From the NCBI GenBank assembly GCA_020024515.1, contig JAHHTR010000012.1:1-32360 (forward strand): DNA of 32,360 nucleotides. Reading direction: 5' to 3'. Within the stretch, counting starts at the first letter, position 1, and each line of letters opens with the position of its first letter. Under the pieces are notes generated by a model. That model was not told where the DNA came from and ran no database searches. It worked only from the letters and a program-made list of their open reading frames with translations. Source of the stretch: Angelakisella sp. (GTDB lineage: Bacteria; Bacillota; Clostridia; Oscillospirales; Ruminococcaceae). The position numbers and the translations under genes were made by a program. This document shows positions 1-8,044 of this stretch, one piece after another.

Positions 1-37
1 ATATAAATGTTTTTTGAAAATCAAAGGAGAAAATAAA

Positions 38-1345
38 ATGAAATTCATATTGTCACTTATTGTTGGTAAAATAATATATTTTATTGGTAGTATAGTGGGT
101 AAGTCCAGTAATTTACCGGGTGAAATAGCTCTTAAAATTTGTCCGGATTTTTTTAAAAAGTTTAGTGTATCGGGCAAAATTCTTGCGGTAACAGGCAGTA
201 ACGGTAAAACTTCAACAGCAAATTTAATAGCATATATTTTGCGTCAAAATGGATATAAAGTTGCGAATAATGCAAAAGGTTCAAATCTTACAGGTGGTAT
301 AGCATCAACATTTTTGTGGGCAAGCAATCTAAACGGTAAGATAAAAAAGGATTTTATTGTTTTGGAAGTAGATGAACGTTTCAGCAGACTTATTTTTAAA
401 GATTTTCAGCCTGATTATTTATTATGTACCAATTTGTATCGTGACCAGCTTACACGTAACGGTAATGTTGACCTGATAGTAAATATATTAAATGGAACAA
501 TAGGAAAAAATGTAAAACTTATATTGAACGGAAATGACCCTATTTCTTCGAATTTGGCGCAAGACAATGAACGAGTATATTTTACTGTTGACAAAACAGA
601 ACTTTCGACAGAGATTTCAAGCAATATAACAAATGATGCTAAGAGATGTCCAAAATGCTTTGCCAAAACAAAATATGAATATTATCATTATAATCATATA
701 GGTAATTTTACTTGTACAGGTTGTGGATACAGCACGCCGAAAGCTAAATATATTGCAGAAAACATAGATTTGCAAAATGGAACATTTACAATAAACGGTG
801 TTAATGTAAAGACAAATTATCCTGCTGTTTTTAATATAATAAATATTGTAAGTGCTGTTTCGGTATGCGTGGAATTGGGACTGGATATAGAAAAAGCGAC
901 AAAGACGGCGAGCGAATATACAGGCTTAAAGCAACGTTACGATAGATTTAAGATAAAAGACCGTGATGCTGTAATGATACTTTCAAAAAATCAAAATCCT
1001 GTTTCGTTTGATAGTTCACTAATGTATGTTGCAGAACAAAAAGATGAAAAATCAGTTATAATTTTTGTTAATAATATAAACCATACAGGGCACAAAGATA
1101 CTACATGGCTTTATGATATAACTTTCAGTAAATTAATAAATAATGTGAATTCAATAGTTTGTACAGGTCCAAGAGCCTATGATTTGGCAGTAGCACTAAA
1201 TCTTGCCGGCTTTTGTGAAAATCAAATTTTAATAGAGACCAATCTTAAAAATTTGAAGAATATTGTTGCTAAAACAAAAGGTACACTATATATATTGTCA
1301 GAACTTTATGATGAGCAAAATATTGTATCAGCTTTAAAAAACTAA
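38..1345 (+). CDS. murT: MurT-like Mur ligase (lipid II isoglutaminyl synthase, ligase subunit), divergent
   Basis: In the known complex MurT activates the alpha-carboxyl of D-Glu in lipid II with ATP, and GatD supplies ammonia to make D-isoglutamine. The 435-aa protein has the Mur ligase P-loop TGSNGKTS (residues 52-59), the acidic LEVDE motif (109-113), a four-cysteine zinc ribbon (C204, C207, C226, C229) typical of MurT, and a C-terminal DUF1727-type domain with KNQNP and DTTWLYD. I start at the ATG at 38, which follows AAAGGAGA at 23-30; a TTG at 14 is in frame but would place that ribosome site inside the gene. gatD follows after 17 bp. The C-terminal loop that I recall as ADGxD in the family reads TGHKD here (350-354), so an acidic residue is replaced by Gly351. 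MurT-family membership is secure; that it still amidates lipid II is not. Confidence 0.88.
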   Translation: MKFILSLIVGKIIYFIGSIVGKSSNLPGEIALKICPDFFKKFSVSGKILAVTGSNGKTSTANLIAYILRQNGYKVANNAKGSNLTGGIASTFLWASNLNGKIKKDFIVLEVDERFSRLIFKDFQPDYLLCTNLYRDQLTRNGNVDLIVNILNGTIGKNVKLILNGNDPISSNLAQDNERVYFTVDKTELSTEISSNITNDAKRCPKCFAKTKYEYYHYNHIGNFTCTGCGYSTPKAKYIAENIDLQNGTFTINGVNVKTNYPAVFNIINIVSAVSVCVELGLDIEKATKTASEYTGLKQRYDRFKIKDRDAVMILSKNQNPVSFDSSLMYVAEQKDEKSVIIFVNNINHTGHKDTTWLYDITFSKLINNVNSIVCTGPRAYDLAVALNLAGFCENQILIETNLKNLKNIVAKTKGTLYILSELYDEQNIVSALKN

Positions 1346-1362
1346 TTGGAGGATAGCGAACA

Positions 1363-2100
1363 ATGGAACAATGTAATATACTTTGTCTTTATACAGATTT
1401 ATTGGATTTGTATGGGGACATTGCAAATATAGTATTAATTAAAAAACGTTTAGAGCAGATGAATATAAAAGTTAATATAATACAAAAGAGCATAGAGGAC
1501 GATATAGATTATAAGGATATTAAGTTAGTGTATATTGGTCCTGGGAAAATGAAAAATTTAGAGGTTGCTTCTTTGCATTTTATTAAGTTCAAAGAAAAAA
1601 CCATACAAGCGATAGAAAATGATGTTAATTTCTTAGTTATCGGTAATGCACGTCTATTGTTCGGTAAAGAATTTACACTTGTAGGCGGACAAAAGTCTGC
1701 GGGAATAGGCTTGTTTGACTATACAGCACAAGATACAGATAAGGTGTTTATAAGTGACAATGTAAGTTGTGTATATAATAATACAGACTATAAATGCTAT
1801 GGCTTTATAAACCGAACAGCACATATTGATAATATTCAAGATATTCAGCCACTGTTTCGTCTAATGTGTGGTGCGGGCGACGGTATAGAAGAAAGTGAAT
1901 ATGAGGGAAATTATTATAAAAATTATATGGGTACATGGCAATTAGGCCCTATTATGGTAAAAAATCCTATGTTTTTGCGTGGATTTTTATCCAGACTTTA
2001 TCCGGATGCAGAACAAAATTTTGATGACAGTTTGGAGAAAAAAGCAATAGAATTAACATTAGATGAATTTTCGCAAGCTACTTTTAAAACGATAAAATAA
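1363..2100 (+). CDS. gatD: GatD-like class I glutamine amidotransferase subunit lacking both catalytic residues
   Basis: The 245-aa protein follows murT and matches GatD along its length: an N-terminal LYGDIANI segment, a GxG loop (YIGPG, 57-61), and a C-terminal YKNYMGTWQLGPIMVKN block (185-201) equivalent to the family's YKNLLGTYLHGPIL. The nucleophile elbow, normally ICGGYQ, reads IGNARL at 93-98, so the Cys is Gly94. The catalytic His of YLHGP is Leu194 (WQLGP). The conserved NHGGR segment reads NRTAH. The frame is open and intact, so this is not a simple pseudogene. I infer a non-glutaminase partner of MurT, perhaps structural, with MurT using free ammonia or another nucleophile. Orthology rests on synteny and the C-terminal block. 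Confidence 0.85.
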   Translation: MEQCNILCLYTDLLDLYGDIANIVLIKKRLEQMNIKVNIIQKSIEDDIDYKDIKLVYIGPGKMKNLEVASLHFIKFKEKTIQAIENDVNFLVIGNARLLFGKEFTLVGGQKSAGIGLFDYTAQDTDKVFISDNVSCVYNNTDYKCYGFINRTAHIDNIQDIQPLFRLMCGAGDGIEESEYEGNYYKNYMGTWQLGPIMVKNPMFLRGFLSRLYPDAEQNFDDSLEKKAIELTLDEFSQATFKTIK

Positions 2101-2367
2101 AATAGATTACAGGCTTTTTTTTAAATTAATAAAAAGTTGTAGATGGTAAATAAGTATATTGAAATAAAAAGTTGCACAAAAAGTTTTCTCTTTTGCATTA
2201 AAAGGAAAAATTCACTTTCAAAAATGCTCTTATACGGCTAAAAGAATTACGTTTTCTGCGGAAAACACCTTAGGCTTTTCTCTGAACCGCAATTTTATCA
2301 AAAAAATTGAGTAAACCTCTTGTGATTTCTTTAATTTAATAAAATACTTATCTTTTCATATAATCTT

Positions 2368-2403
2368 AGGCTTTTTTGAATTAACGAAAAAGTCTATTTT
2401 TTT
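2368..2403 (+). terminator. stem-loop with T-run upstream of alkD
   Basis: AGGCTTTTT (2368-2376) can pair with AAAAAGTCT (2387-2395, one G-U pair), followed by ATTTTTTTAT. It could end readthrough from murT-gatD, though it lies about 270 bases downstream. It overlaps the -35 proposed for alkD. Confidence 0.35.
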
Positions 2404-2410
2404 ATATTAT
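2381..2410 (+). promoter_or_regulatory. possible sigma-A promoter of alkD
   Basis: TTAACG (2381-2386), 18-bp spacer, TATTAT (2405-2410). Transcription would start near 2417, giving a leader of about 16 bases that just includes AAGGGAAG. The weak -35 makes this tentative. Confidence 0.33.
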
Positions 2411-2432
2411 ATTTATAAGGGAAGTGTTAGGA

Positions 2433-3119
2433 TTGACAGAAAAAATAATACAAGAAAAATTATTTTTATTACAAGATAAGGAGTATAAAATATTTCATCA
2501 AAAATTAATACCAAATATTGATAAAAATAGAGTGATAGGCATACGTACACCCATATTGCGACAATATGCGAAAGAAATAAAAAATACTCAACTTGCGAAA
2601 GATTTTATTGAAATTTTACCGCATAAGTATTATGAAGAAAATAATTTACATGCAATGATTATAGAAGATATAAAAGATTATGATACAGTTATAGAAAAAT
2701 TGGAAAAATTTTTACCGTATGTTGATAATTGGGCAACATGCGACTGTATTCGTCCGAGGATTTTTAAAAAATATAAAGAAAGTCTAATTTTAAAAATAGA
2801 CGAATGGTTAAAATCAAATGATACATATACAGTAAGATTTGCCATAGAAATGCTTATGGTTTATTATTTAGACAATGATTTTAAAGCGGAATATTTGCAA
2901 AAAGCAGCTGATGTAAAATCTGATGAATACTATATCAATATGATGATTGCGTGGTATTTCGCAACAGCACTGGCAAAACAATACGATAATTCTTTGCCAT
3001 ATATAAAAAATAAAGTACTTTCTGTATTTGTTCATAATAAAACTATACAGAAAGCACTTGAAAGTTATCGTATTGACAGCAGTAAAAAAGAACTGCTGAA
3101 ATCTCTGAAAATAAAATAG
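2433..3119 (+). CDS. AlkD-type DNA alkylation repair enzyme (HEAT-repeat glycosylase)
   Basis: This protein of about 228 aa belongs to the DNA alkylation repair family (PF08713), all-helical HEAT-like proteins that excise positively charged alkylated purines such as 3-methyladenine and 7-methylguanine. Family signatures are visible: VIGIRTPILR near the N-terminus, DNWATCDCI with the Trp and Asp known as catalytic in AlkD, the Arg in YTVRFAIEML, and the Trp in MMIAWYFATALAK. I chose TTG at 2433 because AAGGGAAG lies at a usable distance; GTG at 2424 is in frame but only two bases from that motif. It converges on the minus-strand gene ending at 3123 with three bases between them. Substrate range cannot be read from the sequence. 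Confidence 0.85.
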   Translation: MTEKIIQEKLFLLQDKEYKIFHQKLIPNIDKNRVIGIRTPILRQYAKEIKNTQLAKDFIEILPHKYYEENNLHAMIIEDIKDYDTVIEKLEKFLPYVDNWATCDCIRPRIFKKYKESLILKIDEWLKSNDTYTVRFAIEMLMVYYLDNDFKAEYLQKAADVKSDEYYINMMIAWYFATALAKQYDNSLPYIKNKVLSVFVHNKTIQKALESYRIDSSKKELLKSLKIK

Positions 3120-3122
3120 TTA

Positions 3123-4391
3123 TTATAATTTAATTAAACCTTTGTTTAGCATTTGCTGTGCAGATAGCATAACACCTATTTTGCCTGTCGGATAAGTTAG
3201 ACCTCCCTGTAACCATGCGGCAAACGGTGGACGAATAGGGGCATCTGCGGAAAGCTCAATGGAAGCACCCATAGTAAACGCACCTGCTGCCATTATTACT
3301 TCACTGTCATATCCGGGCATTGCCCATGGTTCAGGTGTAACATAAGCATCAACAGGTGAACCGCTCTGTATACCTTGACAAAAAGCAATTAAATTCTCCT
3401 TGTTTTCACAAAGAACAGATTGTATAATATCTGTACGTGGTTCATTATATTTCGGTAGCACGCCAAAGCCAAGTTCTTCATAAAAGGCTGACGCAAATAT
3501 AGCTGTTTTCACAGCACTGCAAACTACCTGTGGAGCCATATACAGTCCCAAATACATAGCACGTAGGTTATCAAGAGTACAGCCAACCTCTTTGCCCATT
3601 CCGGGACAAGTCAGTCTATAACCGCATTGTTCCACAAGGTCTTTGCGTCCTGCTATATATCCGCCTGTCGGTGCTATACCGCCACCTAAATTTTTGATTA
3701 ATGAGCCTGCAAGTAGGTCTGCACCTACTTGTGTAGGCTCTAATTTTTCTACAAGCTCGCCATAACAGTTATCAACCATAATTATAACATTGGGATTACT
3801 GCCTTTGGCAGTATCGCAAATTTGTCTTATTTTATCAATAGACAGAGAAGGACGCAAGGAATAGCCACGTGAACGTTGTATATATATCATTTTTGCTGTT
3901 TTTGCAGCATTTGCTATTTCCGGTAGGTTTGGGGTACCATCATCGTTCAGCTCTATTTTTTCGTATTTTATACCATATTCAAGTAATGAACCGATATTTT
4001 TTTCGCCACGGATTCCTATTGTTTCTTCAAGTGTGTCATAAGGGTCACCTGTAACAGATACCATTTTGTCTTGTGGACGAAGTACACCGAAAAGAGCTGT
4101 TGCCAGTGCGTGTGTACCTGATACAAATGTATGACGTACAAGGGCATCTTCTGTACCAAAAATTTGTGCATATACTCGGTCTAGGTCATCTCTGCCTTTA
4201 TCGTCATAGCCATATCCTGTTGTACCTTTAAAGTTAGAATCACTTACACGATTTTCTATAAATGCATTTAAAACTTTTGCGGAATTATATTCACAATTTT
4301 TTTCGACAGCAAGCAGAGCTTCTTTGGCTTTTTCTTCTGCTCTGTTTGCTATCTCTATTAATTTTTCGTCTAGATTAAAAAAACTTTGCAT
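3123..4391 (-). CDS. methionine gamma-lyase family / YnbB-type PLP enzyme (PF06838)
   Basis: The 422-aa protein is a fold-type I pyridoxal-phosphate enzyme of the PF06838 family, often labelled aluminium resistance protein or methionine gamma-lyase-like. Visible motifs are GYGYDDKGRDDLDRVYA (59-75), SGTHA (91-95) in the phosphate-binding region, the cofactor Asp in MVDNCYGE (205-212, D207), and the Schiff-base lysine in GSLIKNLGGG (K233). The length is normal for the family. It lies 24 bp downstream of the ROK kinase on the same strand with no terminator between, so the two are probably co-transcribed. Its true substrate is unknown; carbon-sulfur lyase activity is inferred from the family only. 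AAAGGAA lies about 13 bases before the ATG, rather far. Confidence 0.88.
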   Translation of the reverse strand: MQSFFNLDEKLIEIANRAEEKAKEALLAVEKNCEYNSAKVLNAFIENRVSDSNFKGTTGYGYDDKGRDDLDRVYAQIFGTEDALVRHTFVSGTHALATALFGVLRPQDKMVSVTGDPYDTLEETIGIRGEKNIGSLLEYGIKYEKIELNDDGTPNLPEIANAAKTAKMIYIQRSRGYSLRPSLSIDKIRQICDTAKGSNPNVIIMVDNCYGELVEKLEPTQVGADLLAGSLIKNLGGGIAPTGGYIAGRKDLVEQCGYRLTCPGMGKEVGCTLDNLRAMYLGLYMAPQVVCSAVKTAIFASAFYEELGFGVLPKYNEPRTDIIQSVLCENKENLIAFCQGIQSGSPVDAYVTPEPWAMPGYDSEVIMAAGAFTMGASIELSADAPIRPPFAAWLQGGLTYPTGKIGVMLSAQQMLNKGLIKL

Positions 4392-4415
4392 TTTAATACT
4401 AATATTCCTTTATAC

Positions 4416-5357
4416 TTATTTTTTGTATTTTGAGTAAAGTGCAGCGCCTATAATGCCTGCGTCATTACCAAGTGAGCATGTAACAACCTTTGTGTATTCG
4501 CCTGTTGGCAGTGGATATTGTTCTTTTTGCATATATTCATTAAGTGGTTTTGTAAGTCTTTCACCTTGTGCACAGATACCACCGCCAAGGCAAATGATAT
4601 CAGGACGTAGAGTATTACCGATATCAACAAGTCCACAACCAACATAGTTTATATATGTATCAAAAACTTTTTTAGCAACTTCGTCACCTCTGTCCATAGC
4701 GTCAAAAACAGTTTTGCCATTTACTTTGCCACCGTTTTCGTTTGCTACTTCCCAAAGTTTTGAAGTAGGATTTTCGTCCATTGCTTTCTTTGTTTGTTTA
4801 ATTAGTGCTGTTGCGGAAGCGTAACTTTCATAGCAGCCTTTTCTTCCGCAGTTGCAAGGTTCACCGTTATATACTATAACCATATGACCTCCTTCGCTTG
4901 GGATAATATCCGAACCGATAATAATACCAGTGCCAACACCTGTTCCAAGTGTTACGGCGACACTTTTATTATATCCCTTTGCACTACCTGCTTTTGCTTC
5001 ACCGAAAGCGGCAGCATCAGCATCGTTGCAAACGTATGTAGGTACTCCCATTTTTTCTGTAAGATATTTACCAATATTTACGTTTCTTAAATTTAGATTA
5101 CAAATAAAGCTGATTGTTGAATTTGTAATATCTACCTGTCCGGGAGCGCCAATACCAATACCGCTAAGTTCTTCTGTTTTAATATTGTTTTCTTTCAAAA
5201 ATTCTTTGCAGAAATTTTCGATTGTTGAGCATAGTCCTTCTGCTGTTGTGGATTGTGGTGTAGGTGTAGAGTTTGTTGCTATTAATTTTTCCTCATCGTT
5301 TACAATACCGACAGCAATATTTGTGCCTCCAAGGTCGATTCCAAGATAGTAATTCAT
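4416..5357 (-). CDS. glcK: ROK-family glucokinase
   Basis: The 313-aa cytosolic sugar kinase would phosphorylate glucose to glucose 6-phosphate with ATP. It has the N-terminal phosphate loop GIDLGGTNIAVG (6-17), the catalytic pair ND (N111, D112), GTGVGTGIIIG (138-148), and the ROK zinc site with H158 (EGGHM) and C168, C170 and C175 (CNCGRKGC). Length and motifs fit Firmicute glucokinase. GGAGGAAAA precedes the ATG. A perfect -10 (TATAAT) lies upstream, and transcription probably runs on into the PLP enzyme. Other hexoses or N-acetylmannosamine cannot be excluded as substrates. Confidence 0.9.
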   Translation of the reverse strand: MNYYLGIDLGGTNIAVGIVNDEEKLIATNSTPTPQSTTAEGLCSTIENFCKEFLKENNIKTEELSGIGIGAPGQVDITNSTISFICNLNLRNVNIGKYLTEKMGVPTYVCNDADAAAFGEAKAGSAKGYNKSVAVTLGTGVGTGIIIGSDIIPSEGGHMVIVYNGEPCNCGRKGCYESYASATALIKQTKKAMDENPTSKLWEVANENGGKVNGKTVFDAMDRGDEVAKKVFDTYINYVGCGLVDIGNTLRPDIICLGGGICAQGERLTKPLNEYMQKEQYPLPTGEYTKVVTCSLGNDAGIIGAALYSKYKK

Positions 5358-5395
5358 CGCACGTTTTCCTCCAAATTATAAATTTATCAGATTTC

Positions 5396-5424
5396 ATTAT
5401 ATAGTTTCTTATATTTTTTTTCAA
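5396..5424 (-). promoter_or_regulatory. sigma-A promoter of glcK
   Basis: On the minus strand TTGAAA (5424-5419), a 17-bp spacer and TATAAT (5401-5396), about 40 bases before the start codon. Both hexamers and the spacer are near consensus. Confidence 0.65.
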
Positions 5425-5446
5425 TAGTTATATAAAATTTATTATA

Positions 5447-5483
5447 AAAAAAAACCTTATCTTATTAATTAAATAAGATAAGG
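5447..5483 (-). terminator. Rho-independent terminator of the bactofilin gene
   Basis: A perfect 12-bp stem (CCTTATCTTATT, 5455-5466, with 5472-5483) and 5-base loop, followed on the minus strand by eight T. It lies 14 bases after the bactofilin stop. Confidence 0.88.
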
Positions 5484-5496
5484 AATAGTATGTATA

Positions 5497-5928
5497 TTAA
5501 ACTTCTATTGTTTTATCTTCACTTGTTGGAAGTTCTTTGTTTTTTTGTGAAAGACTCTTGTACTCAAGTCCTTCCATACCGTTATTTGTTTTACACATAC
5601 CGTCAATAACAGAACCAATTTCCATAGAGATATCATTTGATATAATGTTACCATGTAGATAACCACCTGATACAAATTGTGTTTTTTGTTGAACGTTTAC
5701 GTCACCGTTTATTTTTCCTGCTACATATAGATTGCCGGCATTTATATTACCGTCAACGAATCCTGTTGTGCCGATAATAACGTGTCCTGATGAACGTATA
5801 TCACCTTTCATTGTTCCTTCGATTTTAAGACTTGTTTCTGTTGTTATAATTCCTTCGAAAGTTGTTTTTTCTCCGATGATAGTATTTACTTCAGGCTCAG
5901 TTTGTTTTGTATTATTTTTTCCGAACAT
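5497..5928 (-). CDS. bactofilin family protein (polymer-forming cytoskeletal protein)
   Basis: This 143-aa protein carries the bactofilin beta-helix (PF04519, former DUF583) at about residues 15-115: short repeats with alternating hydrophobic residues and Gly turns, such as IEGTMKGDI, VDGNINAGNL, VAGKINGDV and LHGNIISNDI. Bactofilins polymerise without nucleotide at the inner face of the membrane and serve in cell shape or envelope positioning. There is no membrane segment; the tails are short and polar, as usual. AAAGGAAA precedes the ATG. It is bounded by its own terminator and by the spoIIR terminator upstream, so it is probably monocistronic. A link with sporulation is suggested only by the spoIIR neighbour. 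Confidence 0.9.
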   Translation of the reverse strand: MFGKNNTKQTEPEVNTIIGEKTTFEGIITTETSLKIEGTMKGDIRSSGHVIIGTTGFVDGNINAGNLYVAGKINGDVNVQQKTQFVSGGYLHGNIISNDISMEIGSVIDGMCKTNNGMEGLEYKSLSQKNKELPTSEDKTIEV

Positions 5929-5992
5929 AAAAAATTTCCTTTCTATAAATAGTTATAAATCTTTAATTTTAAATAAAAATTGTCATAATAAG

Positions 5993-6030
5993 CAAAAACA
6001 CTCTTTAATTTTTATTATTAAAAAGTGTTT
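5993..6030 (-). terminator. Rho-independent terminator of spoIIR
   Basis: AAACACTCTTTAA (5996-6008) pairs with the complement at about 6018-6030, with one mismatch, followed on the minus strand by TTTTT. It sits 75 bases after the spoIIR stop. Confidence 0.7.
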
Positions 6031-6104
6031 ATATCTAAATATATTATAATATGAAAATATTAATATTTCAAGTAAAAAAATACAATAATTTGCATTTAAC
6101 TAAA

Positions 6105-6737
6105 TTATTTTATAAGTTTATATGACGGTGTATTTATAATATTTAAAAATCTTTCAAATATTTCTACACTTGCAAATGCCATTTTATAGTTTGGATAGTC
6201 TTTTAAGCTTAACAATTTATTTGTAATATCTGTAGATTTCATACTACAACAATCAACACACATAGGCGGATACATAACACACCACCAGTTTTTGCCTTTT
6301 CCGCTACCGAGTTCTATTTTAAGTGCGGTAAATCTTCCTGATGGCATAATTAGTTTATCATAAGTTCTTGTATCTACAAATGTATTTTCTTCAATAGATA
6401 CTTTTACGGTTTGATTTACGTTATTTTCTGCAAGTACTCTTTCGGCTATATTTTTAAATATATCTAAATTCTTTTCAGCTTGTTTTTTTGCCTCGTTCAA
6501 ATTTGCAGTATTCTCAAATAAATATCCTGCTTCATTAAGTATGGCATCACGTACCATCAGTTTTATTTGTTGGTCTTCCACACTGTCGGAATTAGCGGGA
6601 ATATGTAGACGCAGTACATCATTTTGTAAAGATTTACATTCACTGTAAAATGGCATAAAACAAGTTATAATAACAGATATTATAAGTCCTAAAAAAAGAG
6701 CAAGTTCAAATTTACTTATATTTTTTGATGATTTCAT
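6105..6737 (-). CDS. spoIIR: stage II sporulation protein R
   Basis: SpoIIR is made in the forespore under sigma-F and secreted into the intermembrane space, where it triggers SpoIIGA to process pro-sigma-E in the mother cell. The 210-aa protein has one N-terminal membrane segment or uncleaved signal (about 11-30), then the conserved block VLRLHIPANSDSVEDQQIKL (41-60), VRDAIL, and a C-terminal WWCVMYPPMC motif. These are diagnostic, and the length is normal. AAAGGA lies about 11 bases before the ATG. It is flanked by its own terminator, and a sigma-F-like promoter is possible upstream. Its presence marks the organism as a spore former. Confidence 0.94.
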   Translation of the reverse strand: MKSSKNISKFELALFLGLIISVIITCFMPFYSECKSLQNDVLRLHIPANSDSVEDQQIKLMVRDAILNEAGYLFENTANLNEAKKQAEKNLDIFKNIAERVLAENNVNQTVKVSIEENTFVDTRTYDKLIMPSGRFTALKIELGSGKGKNWWCVMYPPMCVDCCSMKSTDITNKLLSLKDYPNYKMAFASVEIFERFLNIINTPSYKLIK

Positions 6738-6776
6738 AGTTTTTCTGTCCTTTCAACTAAAAGTATTTTCATTGTT

Positions 6777-6804
6777 AATTTTTTCCAATGTATCTTACTT
6801 ATAG
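6777..6804 (-). promoter_or_regulatory. possible sigma-F-type promoter of spoIIR
   Basis: On the minus strand GGAAAAAATT (6786-6777) resembles the sigma-F/G -10, with CTATA (6804-6800) 13 bases upstream as a candidate -35. The spacer is shorter than usual. spoIIR is sigma-F dependent in Bacillus subtilis. Confidence 0.3.
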
Positions 6805-6863
6805 TATTATCAAACAAAAATTTTTTAATCATCAATTTTAAAAAATAAATAAGATTAGAGTTA

Positions 6864-7973
6864 TTAAATAAAATAAAAGTTATTATCCCATGCCGGAAAA
6901 TATGGGTGGTGCCTAAAATAAACTTTATATTCACTGTTAATATTTTTGAGTAGCAGCGGCAGTTTAAATATATCCTCGCTGCGGTGATATCCTGCGATAT
7001 TAAGTTTAGGTTTATATACTTTAAGTGTATTTTTTGCACCAATTATGCCTTTATATTCGGCACCCTCTATATCCATTTTTAAATATGTTATTGGGTTATT
7101 GTTAAGTATATTGTCAATTGAATTTGCCTTTATATCTACAAGTTTTTTTGGTACAATATCAAATTCGGTAATACTTTGAAGTCGTGAATTTCTGCCGGCA
7201 CGCTTAGAAAAATGCAGTGTTTCTTCTTTGTCCCATGCAGCCATATTGTATATATTTGTATTTTTTATATTTTCACAATGTGTTTCCAATTTCTTGAATG
7301 TTTTTGCGTCTGCTTCCATTGCGTATATCTTATCATATTTATTGTTTGTATAGTGCAAAAATTCATCTATTGTGTCGCCGCGATATGCACCCAAATCGCA
7401 AAAAATTTCGGTATCATGTAGTTTTAGAACAGTATTAAATACCTCGTCTTTGTCTGTTTCCATTTCCCACAAATACTTGCTTTCGCCTGATATTTTGTAT
7501 TTTAGAGTATTTTGAAATACAAGCTTTGATTGACTGTCTGCCATAACTTCGTATGCTTTAACAAGACTGTCAATATTTTTTTGCGCAAATTCTTTTGTAA
7601 AAATATTTTCGCCGACTACGGGTAAATCCGGGATATATAGTGTATGATGTTGTGATATATCTTTTATTCTGTTCATAACATCAGGCAGTGATGAGGCAAA
7701 TGCAACCACAATAATAAAATCTTCGTAGTCATTTTTTATTTCTGAAAAAGATTTTACACGTTTATTATGAAAGCTGTGGCCACGAACAAACTCGTCGCTT
7801 GCAAAAAAATCATCATAGTCTATATTATAGTAAGAAAAAACTTTTAGAAGTTTTTCGGCACCGTCGCCCATTCCGTAAATGCATATAGGCAAAGATGTTC
7901 TTTGCAATTTTTCTATCAGTGATGGGGTGTTTTCTATGCAGTCTTTTATTATGTTATAATTTGTATTTTCCAT
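6864..7973 (-). CDS. FkbM family SAM-dependent methyltransferase with N-terminal Rossmann-like domain
   Basis: The 369-aa protein has two parts. Residues about 25-120 form a Rossmann-like segment starting ICIYGMGDGAEKLL (30-43), of the kind seen at the front of sugar- and polysaccharide-modifying enzymes. Residues about 180-330 are the FkbM methyltransferase core, with SAM motif I FCDLGAYRGDT (191-201), the acidic YAMEAD (217-222), and LKMDIEGAE (298-306). FkbM enzymes O-methylate sugars or polyketides, so a glycan substrate is likely but not shown. GAGGATG precedes the ATG. It stands alone between a terminator upstream and spoIIR downstream, with no glycosyltransferase next to it. Confidence 0.85.
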   Translation of the reverse strand: MENTNYNIIKDCIENTPSLIEKLQRTSLPICIYGMGDGAEKLLKVFSYYNIDYDDFFASDEFVRGHSFHNKRVKSFSEIKNDYEDFIIVVAFASSLPDVMNRIKDISQHHTLYIPDLPVVGENIFTKEFAQKNIDSLVKAYEVMADSQSKLVFQNTLKYKISGESKYLWEMETDKDEVFNTVLKLHDTEIFCDLGAYRGDTIDEFLHYTNNKYDKIYAMEADAKTFKKLETHCENIKNTNIYNMAAWDKEETLHFSKRAGRNSRLQSITEFDIVPKKLVDIKANSIDNILNNNPITYLKMDIEGAEYKGIIGAKNTLKVYKPKLNIAGYHRSEDIFKLPLLLKNINSEYKVYFRHHPYFPAWDNNFYFI

Positions 7974-7989
7974 AACTCATCCTCTTTTT

Positions 7990-8033
7990 TATAAAATAAA
8001 CGAGACGACTAATTTTTTTATTAATCATCTCGT
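7990..8033 (-). terminator. terminator of the PfkB kinase gene
   Basis: A 14-bp imperfect inverted repeat (8000-8013 with 8020-8033, two mismatches) followed on the minus strand by a T-rich stretch. It lies just after the kinase stop. Confidence 0.6.
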
Positions 8034-8044
8034 AAATAATTGGA

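Larger units (their letters stand above)
2101..2423. other. intergenic region gatD-alkD, possible repeat element
   Basis: No convincing gene is seen in these 323 bases. There is a 12-bp direct repeat (AATAAAAAGTTG at 2128-2139 and 2163-2174), a small palindrome TTTTCTGCGGAAAA near 2250, and three copies of AGGCTTTT. The middle part (about 2170-2300) is of higher complexity than the other spacers here. Read on the minus strand it gives a broken reading containing FREKPKVFSAENVILLAV and then several stops, which looks more like an intergenic repeat than like coding DNA. Confidence 0.35.

Noticed and set aside
1363..2100. GatD active-site loss as a sequencing error or frameshift
   Set aside because: The two sites are 300 bases apart, both in one open frame, and flanking motifs align without gaps; a shift would not spare the blocks on either side.
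6734..7042. 102-codon minus-strand frame between spoIIR and the FkbM gene
   Set aside because: It overlaps the FkbM C-terminus in another frame, has no ribosome site and no recognisable motif.
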